Source: Anaerolineales bacterium (GTDB taxonomy: Bacteria > Chloroflexota > Anaerolineae > Anaerolineales > UBA6663). Taken from it: a DNA stretch of 56,917 nucleotides. Below are positions 17,172-24,820 of this stretch, one piece after another (the stretch's first letter is position 1; every line of letters begins with the position of its first letter). Position numbers and translations under genes: made by a program. The notes under the pieces were generated by a model. It worked only from the letters and a program-made list of their open reading frames with translations, did no database searches and was not told the DNA's origin. The DNA lies in the NCBI GenBank assembly GCA_020845955.1, contig JADLEU010000224.1, positions 1-56,917 on the forward strand. The letters are read 5' to 3'.

Positions 17172-18125
17172 CTACCCGCCTTCCCGCGGGCCGCGGGCGA
17201 CCACCACTTCGGCATAGCGCAGCACGCTGCCGTCCTCCCGGCGATAACCGCGGCGCAGCTCACGCACGATGCGCCCGGGCGCCGAACCATCCGGGGCAGG
17301 CACGCTCTCCACTGCGACGTGTTGGCGCGGATCGAACGTCTCGTCTTCGGTCTCAATAGGATAAAGGCCCTCGCTGGCCAGCAGATCGAGCAGCCGCCCC
17401 TGGACGAGATCCAGTCCCTGCAGCCAACCCGCGACAGCCTGGCGCGCTACCCCATCAGATGGCCGGGCCGCGTGCGGCGCGGGCATGGCGGGCGCCATGA
17501 GTAAACTCACCGCCGCGTTCAGGCGCTGCCCAAAAGTGAGACGCGGGCCTCCTGGCGCGTCCTGTGCGGCTGCGCCTGGGGAGCGACTCGGCGGCGTTTT
17601 GCCCTCCTCGATGGAAGGGCGAGGCGCCGATTGGACAGCCAATAGCCGCTCACCCGCGGCCAGCGCTTCGTCCAGCCCATCCAGCGCCGGCAGCACGCGC
17701 TTGACGACCTCCAATCGCCCTTCGGCGCGCGACCGCAACAAACTTTCACGCAGTTGCGCCAGTTCTCGCTCGCGCTGCTTGGCCGCCTCGCGCAGCTCGT
17801 CCAGCAGGTCGGCAGCGTTCTGGCGTTGGGTCTCGGCCAACAAGTTGGCTTTGAACTGCTCTTTGCCAAGGCGAGCGAGCTGTTTTTCTGCCTTGTCGAC
17901 CGTCGCGTTCAGGACATCCAGCGCGTGATCGCTGCCGGACTGCGCCTGCGTCAGGGCGGCAACGGTTACCTGCATTTCAGCCAGTCGTTGGGCCACGTCC
18001 GCCGGGATCGGGGCCAAACCCAGGCGGTGGGCCAGACGCGCCAGCAGGCCGCGGCCAGGGCGGTGCGCCTGCCCCGGCCCGCGGCTGGCCGCCGTTTCAG
18101 CCACGGGGTAGTTGTCGAGCGTCAT
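17172..18125 (-). CDS. GrpE-like nucleotide exchange factor, elongated
   Basis: 317 residues, longer than usual GrpE (about 170-210). Residues 45-130 form a long coiled coil (DKAEKQLARLGKEQFKANLL and following). The GrpE signature lies in residues about 125-165 (RAEGRLEVVKRVLPALDGLDEAL) and in the C-terminal beta domain (DETFDPRQHVAVESV, GYRREDGSVLRYAEVVVA). An insert of about 50 residues around 165-225 (Pro/Gly-rich, SIEEGKTPPSRSPGA) splits the helices. The start overlaps the J-like gene by 4 bp. Together with the following Hsp70 it should drive ADP release in that chaperone. Confidence 0.85.
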   Translation of the reverse strand: MTLDNYPVAETAASRGPGQAHRPGRGLLARLAHRLGLAPIPADVAQRLAEMQVTVAALTQAQSGSDHALDVLNATVDKAEKQLARLGKEQFKANLLAETQRQNAADLLDELREAAKQRERELAQLRESLLRSRAEGRLEVVKRVLPALDGLDEALAAGERLLAVQSAPRPSIEEGKTPPSRSPGAAAQDAPGGPRLTFGQRLNAAVSLLMAPAMPAPHAARPSDGVARQAVAGWLQGLDLVQGRLLDLLASEGLYPIETEDETFDPRQHVAVESVPAPDGSAPGRIVRELRRGYRREDGSVLRYAEVVVARGPREGG

Positions 18126-18496
18126 AGGTTTACCTCGCGGTCGTCTTCACGCCACTCCGTGCGCGCCAGGTCGCTGAGGGCGCGGGCCGCGTAGATGACA
18201 TCGTCCGGCGAGACCGAATAATCCAGCGCAGCCGGTGAAATCAGGTCCGGTTCCGGCCAGGGTTGCAGCCGCAGCATATCTGTTTCGAGTTTCTTCTCCG
18301 GGGTTCTTAACTGCTCGTAAGCCGCCCGGATCTGCTTGAAAGCTTCCGGGTCGCGCTCCGGCGGGTGCGCCCGCACCTGGGCAAAATACGCCTGCTTAAT
18401 CTCCTCCGGTGCAGCCGATGGCGCGACGCCCAACAGGGCATAGGGATCCATCCGGCGCGGGTTTTTCACCGCGCGGGGCGGTTCAGGAGTCGTCAT
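18122..18496 (-). CDS. J-domain-like protein with HPP instead of HPD
   Basis: 124 residues. Residues about 16-70 read as a J domain: DPYALLGVAPSAAPEEIKQAY, then a loop and EAFKQIRAAYEQL. The catalytic HPD tripeptide is HPP here (VRAHPPERDPEAF). In ordinary J proteins the Asp is needed to stimulate Hsp70 ATPase. The remaining C-terminal 50 residues are unassigned. It overlaps both neighbours by 4 bp (ATGA type), so it is tightly coupled to the TPR and GrpE-like genes. Either the Asp function is supplied differently or this partner only docks. Confidence 0.8.
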   Translation of the reverse strand: MTTPEPPRAVKNPRRMDPYALLGVAPSAAPEEIKQAYFAQVRAHPPERDPEAFKQIRAAYEQLRTPEKKLETDMLRLQPWPEPDLISPAALDYSVSPDDVIYAARALSDLARTEWREDDREVNL

Positions 18497-20856
18497 CGAA
18501 AGAGCTCCAGATCGTCGAGGTCGTCCAGCATCTCGGGGCCCAGGCTGGAGAGGAGCGGCCCCATCAGCCCAAACAGCGGCGAGCCAATCTCCTGCCGCAT
18601 GTTGTGGATGTCGCGGGCGAGGTCGGACCGGCCCTGCTTACGGGCCATTTGTTCGGCTTTGCGCAGCGTCTCCTTGGCGGCAGGCGTGTCCTGGCTGAGG
18701 GCCTGCACCATGCCCAGGGCCACAAGAGCGGTCGGGTCTTGCGGTTCCAGCACAATCAGCTGGCGGGCGTACTCGATGCCCAGCGCAGGCTGCTGCAGCC
18801 CGAGGTGGGAGACGAGATAACGCAACACTTCGCCCCGGTTGGGGACGCCCGCCAGCCCTCGCTCAATGAGCTCGCGGCCCCAAGCTTCCCATTTCCCTTT
18901 GGCGGCTTTGCGCGGTTTGGGCGGCCTAAAGAGATCGGGCATAGACGGTGGCGGCGCGCCATGCGTGAGACAGGCTACGCCTATGTCAACGCACAAGTGC
19001 GGCGTAGCGACCCCCGCTGCCTCGGCACGCGCCAGCACCTGGCGGGCCTCGTTCTCGCGATCGTGCTTGAGCCAGCAGTCGAAGACTTTCACGTAAGCCT
19101 CTGGCTTGCCGGTCGCCAGCGCCGTTTCAAAGTGCCCGTGCGCGGCGGCCTCGTCTTTCAAAACCCATTCGGTTTCGGCCAGGAAGACCAGCAGTTGCGC
19201 GTCTGCCGGCGAGAATGCCAGGGCCTTTGTATAGATGGCGCGCGCCAGGTCGTAACGGCCTGCATTGTAGGCCTCCACGCCGCGGTCCCGCATGATCTGA
19301 GCCAGCCCGCGCCGCGCGGCTTCGTGCGCCGGATCAATTTCGAGGACTCGGCGCAGCGCCTCTTCGGCAGCGAACCACTCTTCCCGCGCCTGATGGATCT
19401 CCGCCTGAAGCAGCCAGGCGCCCACGTGAGCGGAGTCTCGGTCCAGGATGCGTTGCGCTTCGTTGCGGGCTGCGATAACCTGCTCGTTGGCCAGCAGGGC
19501 CGAAACCAGTTCCAGGCGCAGGTCTAAGTCGTCCGGCGCTGCTTTTACCGCCTGTTTGTAATAGGCGATGGCTTGATCCGGCTGACCCGCGCGCTGGTAA
19601 TTGTCCAGGATGCGGCGGCGCAGCCAAGCGCGCAGTTCACCCGTCGGTTGGGCAGAGGGCGCCGGCTTCCCTTTTCTTGCCGAACGTCGGGGCAATGTCT
19701 TGAGGAGCGCGGCCCAGGCCTCAGCGGCCGGCTGCCACTGTTCGAGCGCCTCCCGCGCGATGGCGAGATTACGAAGCAGCGGCGGGAGCGGGCCGAGGTC
19801 GGCCTGGCCTTCCACGACTTCGCGCATCGCCTGCCAGTGCGCGATGGCGGCAGGCCAATCCTCCGCTTCTACTGCCGACTGCGCCAGGCGATTCCAGGCT
19901 GTCAGGCTGAGGCGCAGCAAAGAGGTTTCGTTCGGCGTCGCGGCCAACGCAGCTTGTGCTAGTTGCAGCACTCTTGCCCAACGGCCAGCCGCCAGCGGAC
20001 CTTGGAGCTGTTGCCACTTCAGAGCAGCAAGCCCCCCGGCCAGGCGAGGCCACGACGGCCGATTGGCCTTGGCCAGCCCGCGCGCCGCCTCCGTCCACTC
20101 GTTCAGTGCAACCTCAGGCTGCCCGCTGGCAGCCGCAGCCAGGCCGTGGTAAAACACGCGCACACTTTCCGCGCCCGCGCGCATTTGCTGGCCCTTGGGC
20201 AGGGTGAGCCTGGCCTGCGCCCGCGCCGCGTCGCCGGTTGCCAGCCAGGCCAGTCCCTCCCATAACCCGGCCGCCGTGTCACCCTGGCCCAAGGGTTTCA
20301 ACTGTGCCAGCCACCCCTTGGACGCTGTGTTGATGATCACTTCGGGCGTTCCGCCGACGAGCGCCGCGATGGGCCTGAGGGCAGAGCGATCCTCTTCCGA
20401 CAACCAGGGAAGCGTCACCAACAGGCGCGGGCCAGCCTCGCGGCCGGCCAGCCGCGCCAGTTCGATCTCCGCCAGTCCACGCACAAAGCCAAGGCCGCGA
20501 CGCGCCAGGCCGAGGTCGGCGGCGCGGGCATAGGCGGCGCGCGCCGCCTCGACCTGATCCGCGCGATGCAGCGTCAGACCATAGTGGTACCACAAGCGGG
20601 CTTCGCCCGGCCAGAGTTCAATGGCCCGGTGCAGATCGGCGAGGCTGTCTTGGATGTTGAGGCGAGAAGCGAGGCCACGGCGAAAATGCGCTTCGGCCAA
20701 AGCCTGACGGACCGCCAGGTCGTCCTGTGACTCGCGCTGGCTCCATTGACGGATGGCTTCGGTGTAGTTGCGCTGGCGAAAGGCAGCCAGGCCAAGTTGA
20801 CGTGGGGAGATGAGGCGACCGTCCAACGCGGCGCGGCCATGTTTTCGCCTAGGCAT
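18493..20856 (-). CDS. large TPR protein, first gene of the Hsp70 operon
   Basis: 787 residues from the ATG at 20856, chosen because a -10 box (TAGAAT) lies only eight bases upstream; an in-frame ATG at 20889 would lie upstream of that promoter. The protein is almost all helix pairs of the tetratricopeptide type, e.g. LGLAAFRQRNYTEAIRQWSQ near the start and EVEAYNAGRYDLARAIYTKAL-like repeats around residue 540. No enzymatic domain or signal peptide is visible. It probably acts as adaptor or client receptor for the chaperone encoded downstream, with which it shares a 4-bp overlap. Confidence 0.82.
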   Translation of the reverse strand: MPRRKHGRAALDGRLISPRQLGLAAFRQRNYTEAIRQWSQRESQDDLAVRQALAEAHFRRGLASRLNIQDSLADLHRAIELWPGEARLWYHYGLTLHRADQVEAARAAYARAADLGLARRGLGFVRGLAEIELARLAGREAGPRLLVTLPWLSEEDRSALRPIAALVGGTPEVIINTASKGWLAQLKPLGQGDTAAGLWEGLAWLATGDAARAQARLTLPKGQQMRAGAESVRVFYHGLAAAASGQPEVALNEWTEAARGLAKANRPSWPRLAGGLAALKWQQLQGPLAAGRWARVLQLAQAALAATPNETSLLRLSLTAWNRLAQSAVEAEDWPAAIAHWQAMREVVEGQADLGPLPPLLRNLAIAREALEQWQPAAEAWAALLKTLPRRSARKGKPAPSAQPTGELRAWLRRRILDNYQRAGQPDQAIAYYKQAVKAAPDDLDLRLELVSALLANEQVIAARNEAQRILDRDSAHVGAWLLQAEIHQAREEWFAAEEALRRVLEIDPAHEAARRGLAQIMRDRGVEAYNAGRYDLARAIYTKALAFSPADAQLLVFLAETEWVLKDEAAAHGHFETALATGKPEAYVKVFDCWLKHDRENEARQVLARAEAAGVATPHLCVDIGVACLTHGAPPPSMPDLFRPPKPRKAAKGKWEAWGRELIERGLAGVPNRGEVLRYLVSHLGLQQPALGIEYARQLIVLEPQDPTALVALGMVQALSQDTPAAKETLRKAEQMARKQGRSDLARDIHNMRQEIGSPLFGLMGPLLSSLGPEMLDDLDDLELFR

Positions 20857-20864
20857 CCGTGTCC

Positions 20865-20870
20865 ATTCTA
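20865..20870 (-). promoter_or_regulatory. -10 element TAGAAT of the Hsp70 operon, leaderless type
   Basis: Minus strand TAGAAT (five of six consensus bases), eight bases from the ATG at 20856. The -35 region is poor (T-rich, around TGTTTTGG). It probably drives the four-gene chaperone operon. No HrcA/CIRCE-type dyad is seen around it. Confidence 0.45.
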
Positions 20871-20952
20871 TCACATCGGGTCGCTCCAAAACACGCGAAG
20901 ATGGATAGAGCTGTGTTTATGAATGATGAGTCACCCCTTGCCCAGGAGCAGG

Positions 20953-20973
20953 TTGGGCCCGATTGGCGCCCAA
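20953..20973 (-). terminator. weak hairpin downstream of rarA
   Basis: Inverted repeat TTGGGC / GCCCAA with a 9-base loop, 20 bases beyond the rarA stop and before the chaperone promoter. There is no T-run, so it is at best a weak or Rho-assisted terminator. Confidence 0.25.
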
Positions 20974-20993
20974 GCTAGTTGTTGTGGCGCGCG

Positions 20994-22415
20994 CTATTCC
21001 GCTTCGGCCCGGCGCCCAAGCCGGCGTTTAATGCTGATGATCTCTTCCTGGCTGATGTCGGGCAAGCTCTCGGTCCGCTCCAGGCCCAGGGCCGCTTCCT
21101 GCGCCGCGCGCCAGCGGGCCAGCCGGTCCTTCACCTGCGCTTCGTAGCCTTCTTCGGAGGGGGAATAGAAGTAGGTTCCCAACAGTGCCGTGGGTAAATA
21201 CTGCTGCCCCACGTGATGGCGGGACTGCTCGTGGGGGTAGATGTAGCCCTGGCCGTGGCCCAGGCCGCGCGCGTCGCGGTTGCCGTCCTGCAGGTGTTGG
21301 GGCACCGCCACCTTGCCCTCTTCTTCCACCTTGGCCACTGCCTTGAAATAGGCCCCGGCGCTGTTGGACTTCGGCGCGGTGGCCAGGTAGAGCGTGGCCT
21401 CCACCAAGGCATAGACCCCCTCGGGCAGCCCCACGTACTCGAACGCTTGGGCGGCGGCGCTGGCCACCACCAGTCCCATCGGATCAGCCAGGCCGATGTC
21501 CTCGCCGGCCAGGATCAGCAGCCGGCGCAGGATGAAGCGCGGGCTCTCGCCGGCGTAGAGCATCTTGGCCAGCCAGTAGAGGGCAGCATCCGGGTCGGAG
21601 CCGCGCACGCTCTTGATGAAGGCGCTGATCGTATCGTAGTGCGCGTCGCCGTCTTTGTCGTACAAGATGGCGCGGCGCTGGATCGACTCCTGGGCCACGG
21701 CCAGGGTGACGCGCACTACGCCCTGCTCGCCGGGCGGGGTGGTCTCCACGGCGAGCTCAAGGGCATTCAAGGCGTTGCGGGCGTCGCCGCCGGCCACGTG
21801 GATCAGGTGCGCCAGCGCGTCGTCGTCGATCCGCACGTCGAGCTTGCCGTAGCCGCGCCCAGGGTCGCCCACGGCGCGCAGCAGCAGCCGGCGCACGTCG
21901 TCGTCGGGCAGCGGCTTGAGCTGGAAGACGCGCGAACGCGAGACCAGCGCGCCGATGACCTCGAAGTAGGGGTTCTCGGTGGTCGCGCCGATCAGGACGA
22001 AGGTGCCGTCTTCGACGTGCGGCAGCAGCGCGTCTTGCTGGGCTTTGTTCCAGCGGTGGACTTCGTCCACGAACAGGATCGTGCGGGTGTGGCGCAGCTT
22101 GCGGCGCTCCTTGGCCTCGACGATGACCTTGCGCAGCTCGGGGATGCCGGAGAGAACGGCGCTGATGCTGGCGAAATACGACTGGGTAGTGTTGGCGATG
22201 ATCTGGGCCAGGGTAGTTTTGCCGGCGCCGGGCGGGCCCCACAGGAGGATGGACGAGAAAAGCCGGTCGGCCTCGATGGCGCGGCGCAGCAGGCGGCCAG
22301 GGCCGACGATCTCTTCCTGGCCGACGAATTCGTCCAACGTGCTCGGGCGCATGCGTGCGGCCAGGGGGGCTTCCCGGGTGAGCCTTTCCTTTAAGGCGTG
22401 GTCGAACAGGTCCAT
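20994..22415 (-). CDS. rarA: replication-associated recombination ATPase RarA/MgsA
   Basis: 473 residues from the ATG at 22415. AAA+ clamp-loader-like ATPase acting at stalled replication forks. Walker A GPPGAGKT at residues 60-67, Walker B ILFVDEVHR at 113-121, sensor 1 IGATTENP, arginine finger region ALVSRSRVF. The C-terminal tetramerisation domain has the typical ISAFIKSVRGSDPDAALYWL and GEDIGLADP, and near the end GNRDARGLGHGQGYIYPHE. Stand-alone gene. The minus-strand TATACT seven bases from the ATG suggests a leaderless message. An open frame upstream of 22415 is Arg/Pro-rich and ignored. Confidence 0.95.
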   Translation of the reverse strand: MDLFDHALKERLTREAPLAARMRPSTLDEFVGQEEIVGPGRLLRRAIEADRLFSSILLWGPPGAGKTTLAQIIANTTQSYFASISAVLSGIPELRKVIVEAKERRKLRHTRTILFVDEVHRWNKAQQDALLPHVEDGTFVLIGATTENPYFEVIGALVSRSRVFQLKPLPDDDVRRLLLRAVGDPGRGYGKLDVRIDDDALAHLIHVAGGDARNALNALELAVETTPPGEQGVVRVTLAVAQESIQRRAILYDKDGDAHYDTISAFIKSVRGSDPDAALYWLAKMLYAGESPRFILRRLLILAGEDIGLADPMGLVVASAAAQAFEYVGLPEGVYALVEATLYLATAPKSNSAGAYFKAVAKVEEEGKVAVPQHLQDGNRDARGLGHGQGYIYPHEQSRHHVGQQYLPTALLGTYFYSPSEEGYEAQVKDRLARWRAAQEAALGLERTESLPDISQEEIISIKRRLGRRAEAE

Positions 22416-22422
22416 CGGGGGA

Positions 22423-22428
22423 AGTATA
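22423..22428 (-). promoter_or_regulatory. -10 element TATACT of rarA, leaderless type
   Basis: Minus strand TATACT (five of six consensus bases) with seven bases to the rarA ATG at 22415. No -35 match. Same geometry as at 8340, 20865 and 48706. Confidence 0.45.
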
Positions 22429-22622
22429 GCACGCGGCGGAGGACGTCTGGTGGTCGGGCGCAGCGCATGGGATGGGCGGGGACGGAGAGCCGTCAGCCGA
22501 ACTCCCTCCACTCCGTTTCGCGACGCTAAGCGAAGAGGCGGCTTCGGGATGATATGGCCTGGGGGGGGGTAGGCGGCAGCAGCGCGGCTAAGAGCTGTTC
22601 CTACAGGAGGGCGCCGACACGG

Positions 22623-23960
22623 TCAGGCGGCCTCGAAGCGCTGCAGCAGGCGACGGGCGGCTGCCAGACCGCTGTTGATGGCGCCTTCCACGAAGGGGCC
22701 TCCCAGGTAATCGCCGGCAAAGACCACACGGCCAGTTTCGACGCGCTCTTCGGCAAAGCGCTTGAGGCGGCGAATGTGGCCGACGTCAAACTCGGGGATA
22801 GCCCGCGGCCAGCGGTAGACGTGATAGAAGTCCGTGCTGGAACCAGGATCATAGGGAGCGCCAACCGCGGCCAGGTCCGCGCGCAAGGCGGCGTGGGCGG
22901 CCGCGTCGTCTTGCGCGAGCAGGGCTTGCGCGCCCGCGCCCGACGAGGCGAGCAGCACCAGGTCGCGGCTGGCTGGGACCTGCGCTGGGTTCTTCAAGGA
23001 CTGAAAGGCCGCCGAGGCCAGGTGCGGCGCCTCGCGGCGCGGGACGAACAGTCCATAGACGCTGACCGGCAGGCGATGATCGACGCCCAGCGCCAGGGTG
23101 AGGTTGGCGGCGTAGCGCACTGGCGCAAAGAATTCCCGCTGCGCCGTGGTAAGGCTGGGAAACAGCCCGTTGACGGTCGTGGCCGGGACCGCGCACACGA
23201 CGCCGTCAGCCGCGTAGCGGCGTTCGGCGCCGTCGACATAGGCCAGGACCTGATAGCTGCCGTGCGGCTCGGCGGCTACCTGGCAGACGTCAGCGCCGAG
23301 TTGGACCGGCAGGCCGCGTGCCAGCGCTGCGGGCAAGGTCTGCAGCCCCTGGCGCAGGGTGAACAGCCGGATGCCCAGGCCAGCCTTGAGCAGCAGGAAG
23401 AGCATGGCCTGAGAAAGGTGCTCGGGGGCCGCGCTGAGCAGGCTCGCTAGCGGCGGCTCGATCATATATTCCAACAGGTCGTCGTCGAGGTAGCGCCGCG
23501 CGTACTCGGCTATCGACCGCGTGTCTAGCCGGTGGGCCTTGGTGAAGTCGGCGAAGTCGAGCTCGCCCCAATGCCACAGCAGGCGGCCAAGAGTCCCCAG
23601 GCTGCGGAGCTTGCTGGAGAACGGCACCAGGCGCGTGAGGACCAGACGCGCGTCGGGCCACAAGCGATGGACGCGGCCGGCGCGCAGCACGCTGCCGGCG
23701 CCGGGCACGCCCACGACCTCGGCCTCCAGGCCTAGCTCGCGGATAAGGCGCCGGGTCTGCGTGTAGAAGCCGGCCAGGAATTGCGCGCCGGCGTCGATCC
23801 GGCAGCCGTGGCGCACGTCGGTGAACAAGCGGCCGCCGGCGTGTGGGTTCTTCTCTAGGACCGTCACCTGCACGCCGGCCTGCGCAAGGTGCCGGGCCGC
23901 GGCCAGGCCGGCGACGCCCGCGCCGATCACAATCGCGCTGCGCGCCTGGCCCGCCGTCAC
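22623..23960 (-). CDS. FAD-dependent oxidoreductase (PPOX / desaturase / amine oxidase type)
   Basis: 445 residues from a GTG at 23960 that overlaps the TGA of the UbiA gene (GTGA). Residues 10-40 form the dinucleotide-binding fold: VIGAGVAGLAAARHLAQAG (GxGxxG at 13-18), then VLEKNPHAGGRLFT, as in protoporphyrinogen oxidases, phytoene desaturases and flavin amine oxidases. The C-terminal FAD motif is VFAGDYLGGPFVEGAINSGLAAA. The open frame continues about 130 codons upstream, but that part is Arg/His/Pro-rich and overlaps the UbiA gene. Given two prenyltransferase genes upstream, oxidation or desaturation of a prenylated product is the likeliest role; the substrate is not known. Confidence 0.85.
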   Translation of the reverse strand: MTAGQARSAIVIGAGVAGLAAARHLAQAGVQVTVLEKNPHAGGRLFTDVRHGCRIDAGAQFLAGFYTQTRRLIRELGLEAEVVGVPGAGSVLRAGRVHRLWPDARLVLTRLVPFSSKLRSLGTLGRLLWHWGELDFADFTKAHRLDTRSIAEYARRYLDDDLLEYMIEPPLASLLSAAPEHLSQAMLFLLLKAGLGIRLFTLRQGLQTLPAALARGLPVQLGADVCQVAAEPHGSYQVLAYVDGAERRYAADGVVCAVPATTVNGLFPSLTTAQREFFAPVRYAANLTLALGVDHRLPVSVYGLFVPRREAPHLASAAFQSLKNPAQVPASRDLVLLASSGAGAQALLAQDDAAAHAALRADLAAVGAPYDPGSSTDFYHVYRWPRAIPEFDVGHIRRLKRFAEERVETGRVVFAGDYLGGPFVEGAINSGLAAARRLLQRFEAA

Positions 23961-24820
23961 TTCAGCCACGCCATCGCCAGGAGCCCGGCGAACCACTGTA
24001 GCTTCATGATCTGGCGCGCCCGGTGCACGGCGGCCGGGGTGGAGCGCAGGCCAAGCCAGACGACGATGCCGAGCATGGGCAGAGCCAGCGTGGGCACGGC
24101 CACCCACAGGTAGCGGCCGGGCGCTTGGCGCAGCAGCGCCGGCGCCAGGCACAGCCCCACCAGCAGTAGGCCAATGACGCGAAAGAGGCGCAGCGCCGCG
24201 GCCCGACCCAGGCGGGTGGTGATGGTGCGCAGACCAGCGCGCGCGTCGCCCGGCCCGTCGACGACGGTGCCCAGGATCTCGCGCGCCAGGACAAACAAGA
24301 AGACGAACAGCGTGGCCAGGCGGGCGGGCCGCGTCAGCCCGCCCTGCAGGGCGGCTCCATAGGCTACCGGCGAGGCGCACAGCAGTCCAACCAGCGCATT
24401 ACCGAACAGGACCGTGTTCTTAAAGAAGAAGGAGTAGGCCGCGCCCAGCAGTCCCAAGCCGGTGGCCACGGCGGCAAGGCGCGCATCGAGGCCCCAGGCC
24501 AGAGCGGCGGCCCCTGCCGCCAGGAGCAGCGCCCACCCGCCCACCAGTGGGCTGGAAACGCGGCCGGCGGGGATGGGACGCCACGGCCGGTTGAGGCGAT
24601 CGACGGCCACGTCGCGATAGTCGTTCAGGACGTTGCAGGCTGCGGCAATCAACGCCACCAGGCCGGCGGCGCGCCACGGATAGATCGTAAGCGCCAGCGG
24701 CTCCGGGCCGGCCAGGTAGGCGCCCATCACGACCAGCAGGGCAGTGCCCAAACAGGTGAGCGGCCGCGTAAGCTGCAGCAGCCCGGCGATGGCGCGCGCT
24801 GCGCGCTCAAACCCGCACAC
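23957..24820 (-). CDS. UbiA-family prenyltransferase
   Basis: 287 residues from a GTG at 24820, which overlaps the upstream fusion gene by 14 bases. Polytopic (about eight spans). First Asp motif NVLNDYRDVAVDRLNRPWRP (residues 63-82), second motif REILGTVVDGPGDARAG (around 180-196), both needed to bind the prenyl diphosphate through magnesium. The N-D-R-x-NRPWRPIPAG form is shared with digeranylgeranylglyceryl-phosphate synthases and chlorophyll or menaquinone synthases, so the acceptor cannot be assigned. It lies between the UbiA-methyltransferase fusion and the FAD oxidoreductase in one overlapping operon. Confidence 0.88.
   Translation of the reverse strand: MCGFERAARAIAGLLQLTRPLTCLGTALLVVMGAYLAGPEPLALTIYPWRAAGLVALIAAACNVLNDYRDVAVDRLNRPWRPIPAGRVSSPLVGGWALLLAAGAAALAWGLDARLAAVATGLGLLGAAYSFFFKNTVLFGNALVGLLCASPVAYGAALQGGLTRPARLATLFVFLFVLAREILGTVVDGPGDARAGLRTITTRLGRAAALRLFRVIGLLLVGLCLAPALLRQAPGRYLWVAVPTLALPMLGIVVWLGLRSTPAAVHRARQIMKLQWFAGLLAMAWLK

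Noticed and set aside
21213-22394. 393-codon open frame on the plus strand opposite rarA
   Set aside because: It mirrors the rarA coding frame, is rich in Val/Gly/Ala/Gln/Arg and has no family-like motif. Long antisense frames are expected in GC-rich DNA.
22512-22622. Possible regulatory RNA or terminator between rarA and the FAD oxidoreductase
   Set aside because: G-run and a weak AAGCGAAG/CTTCG pairing only; no stable stem followed by T residues on either strand.
23961-24380. N-terminal extension of the FAD oxidoreductase frame
   Set aside because: The extra 140 codons are His/Arg/Pro-rich and lie over the UbiA gene; the GxxGxG fold starts right after the GTG at 23960.
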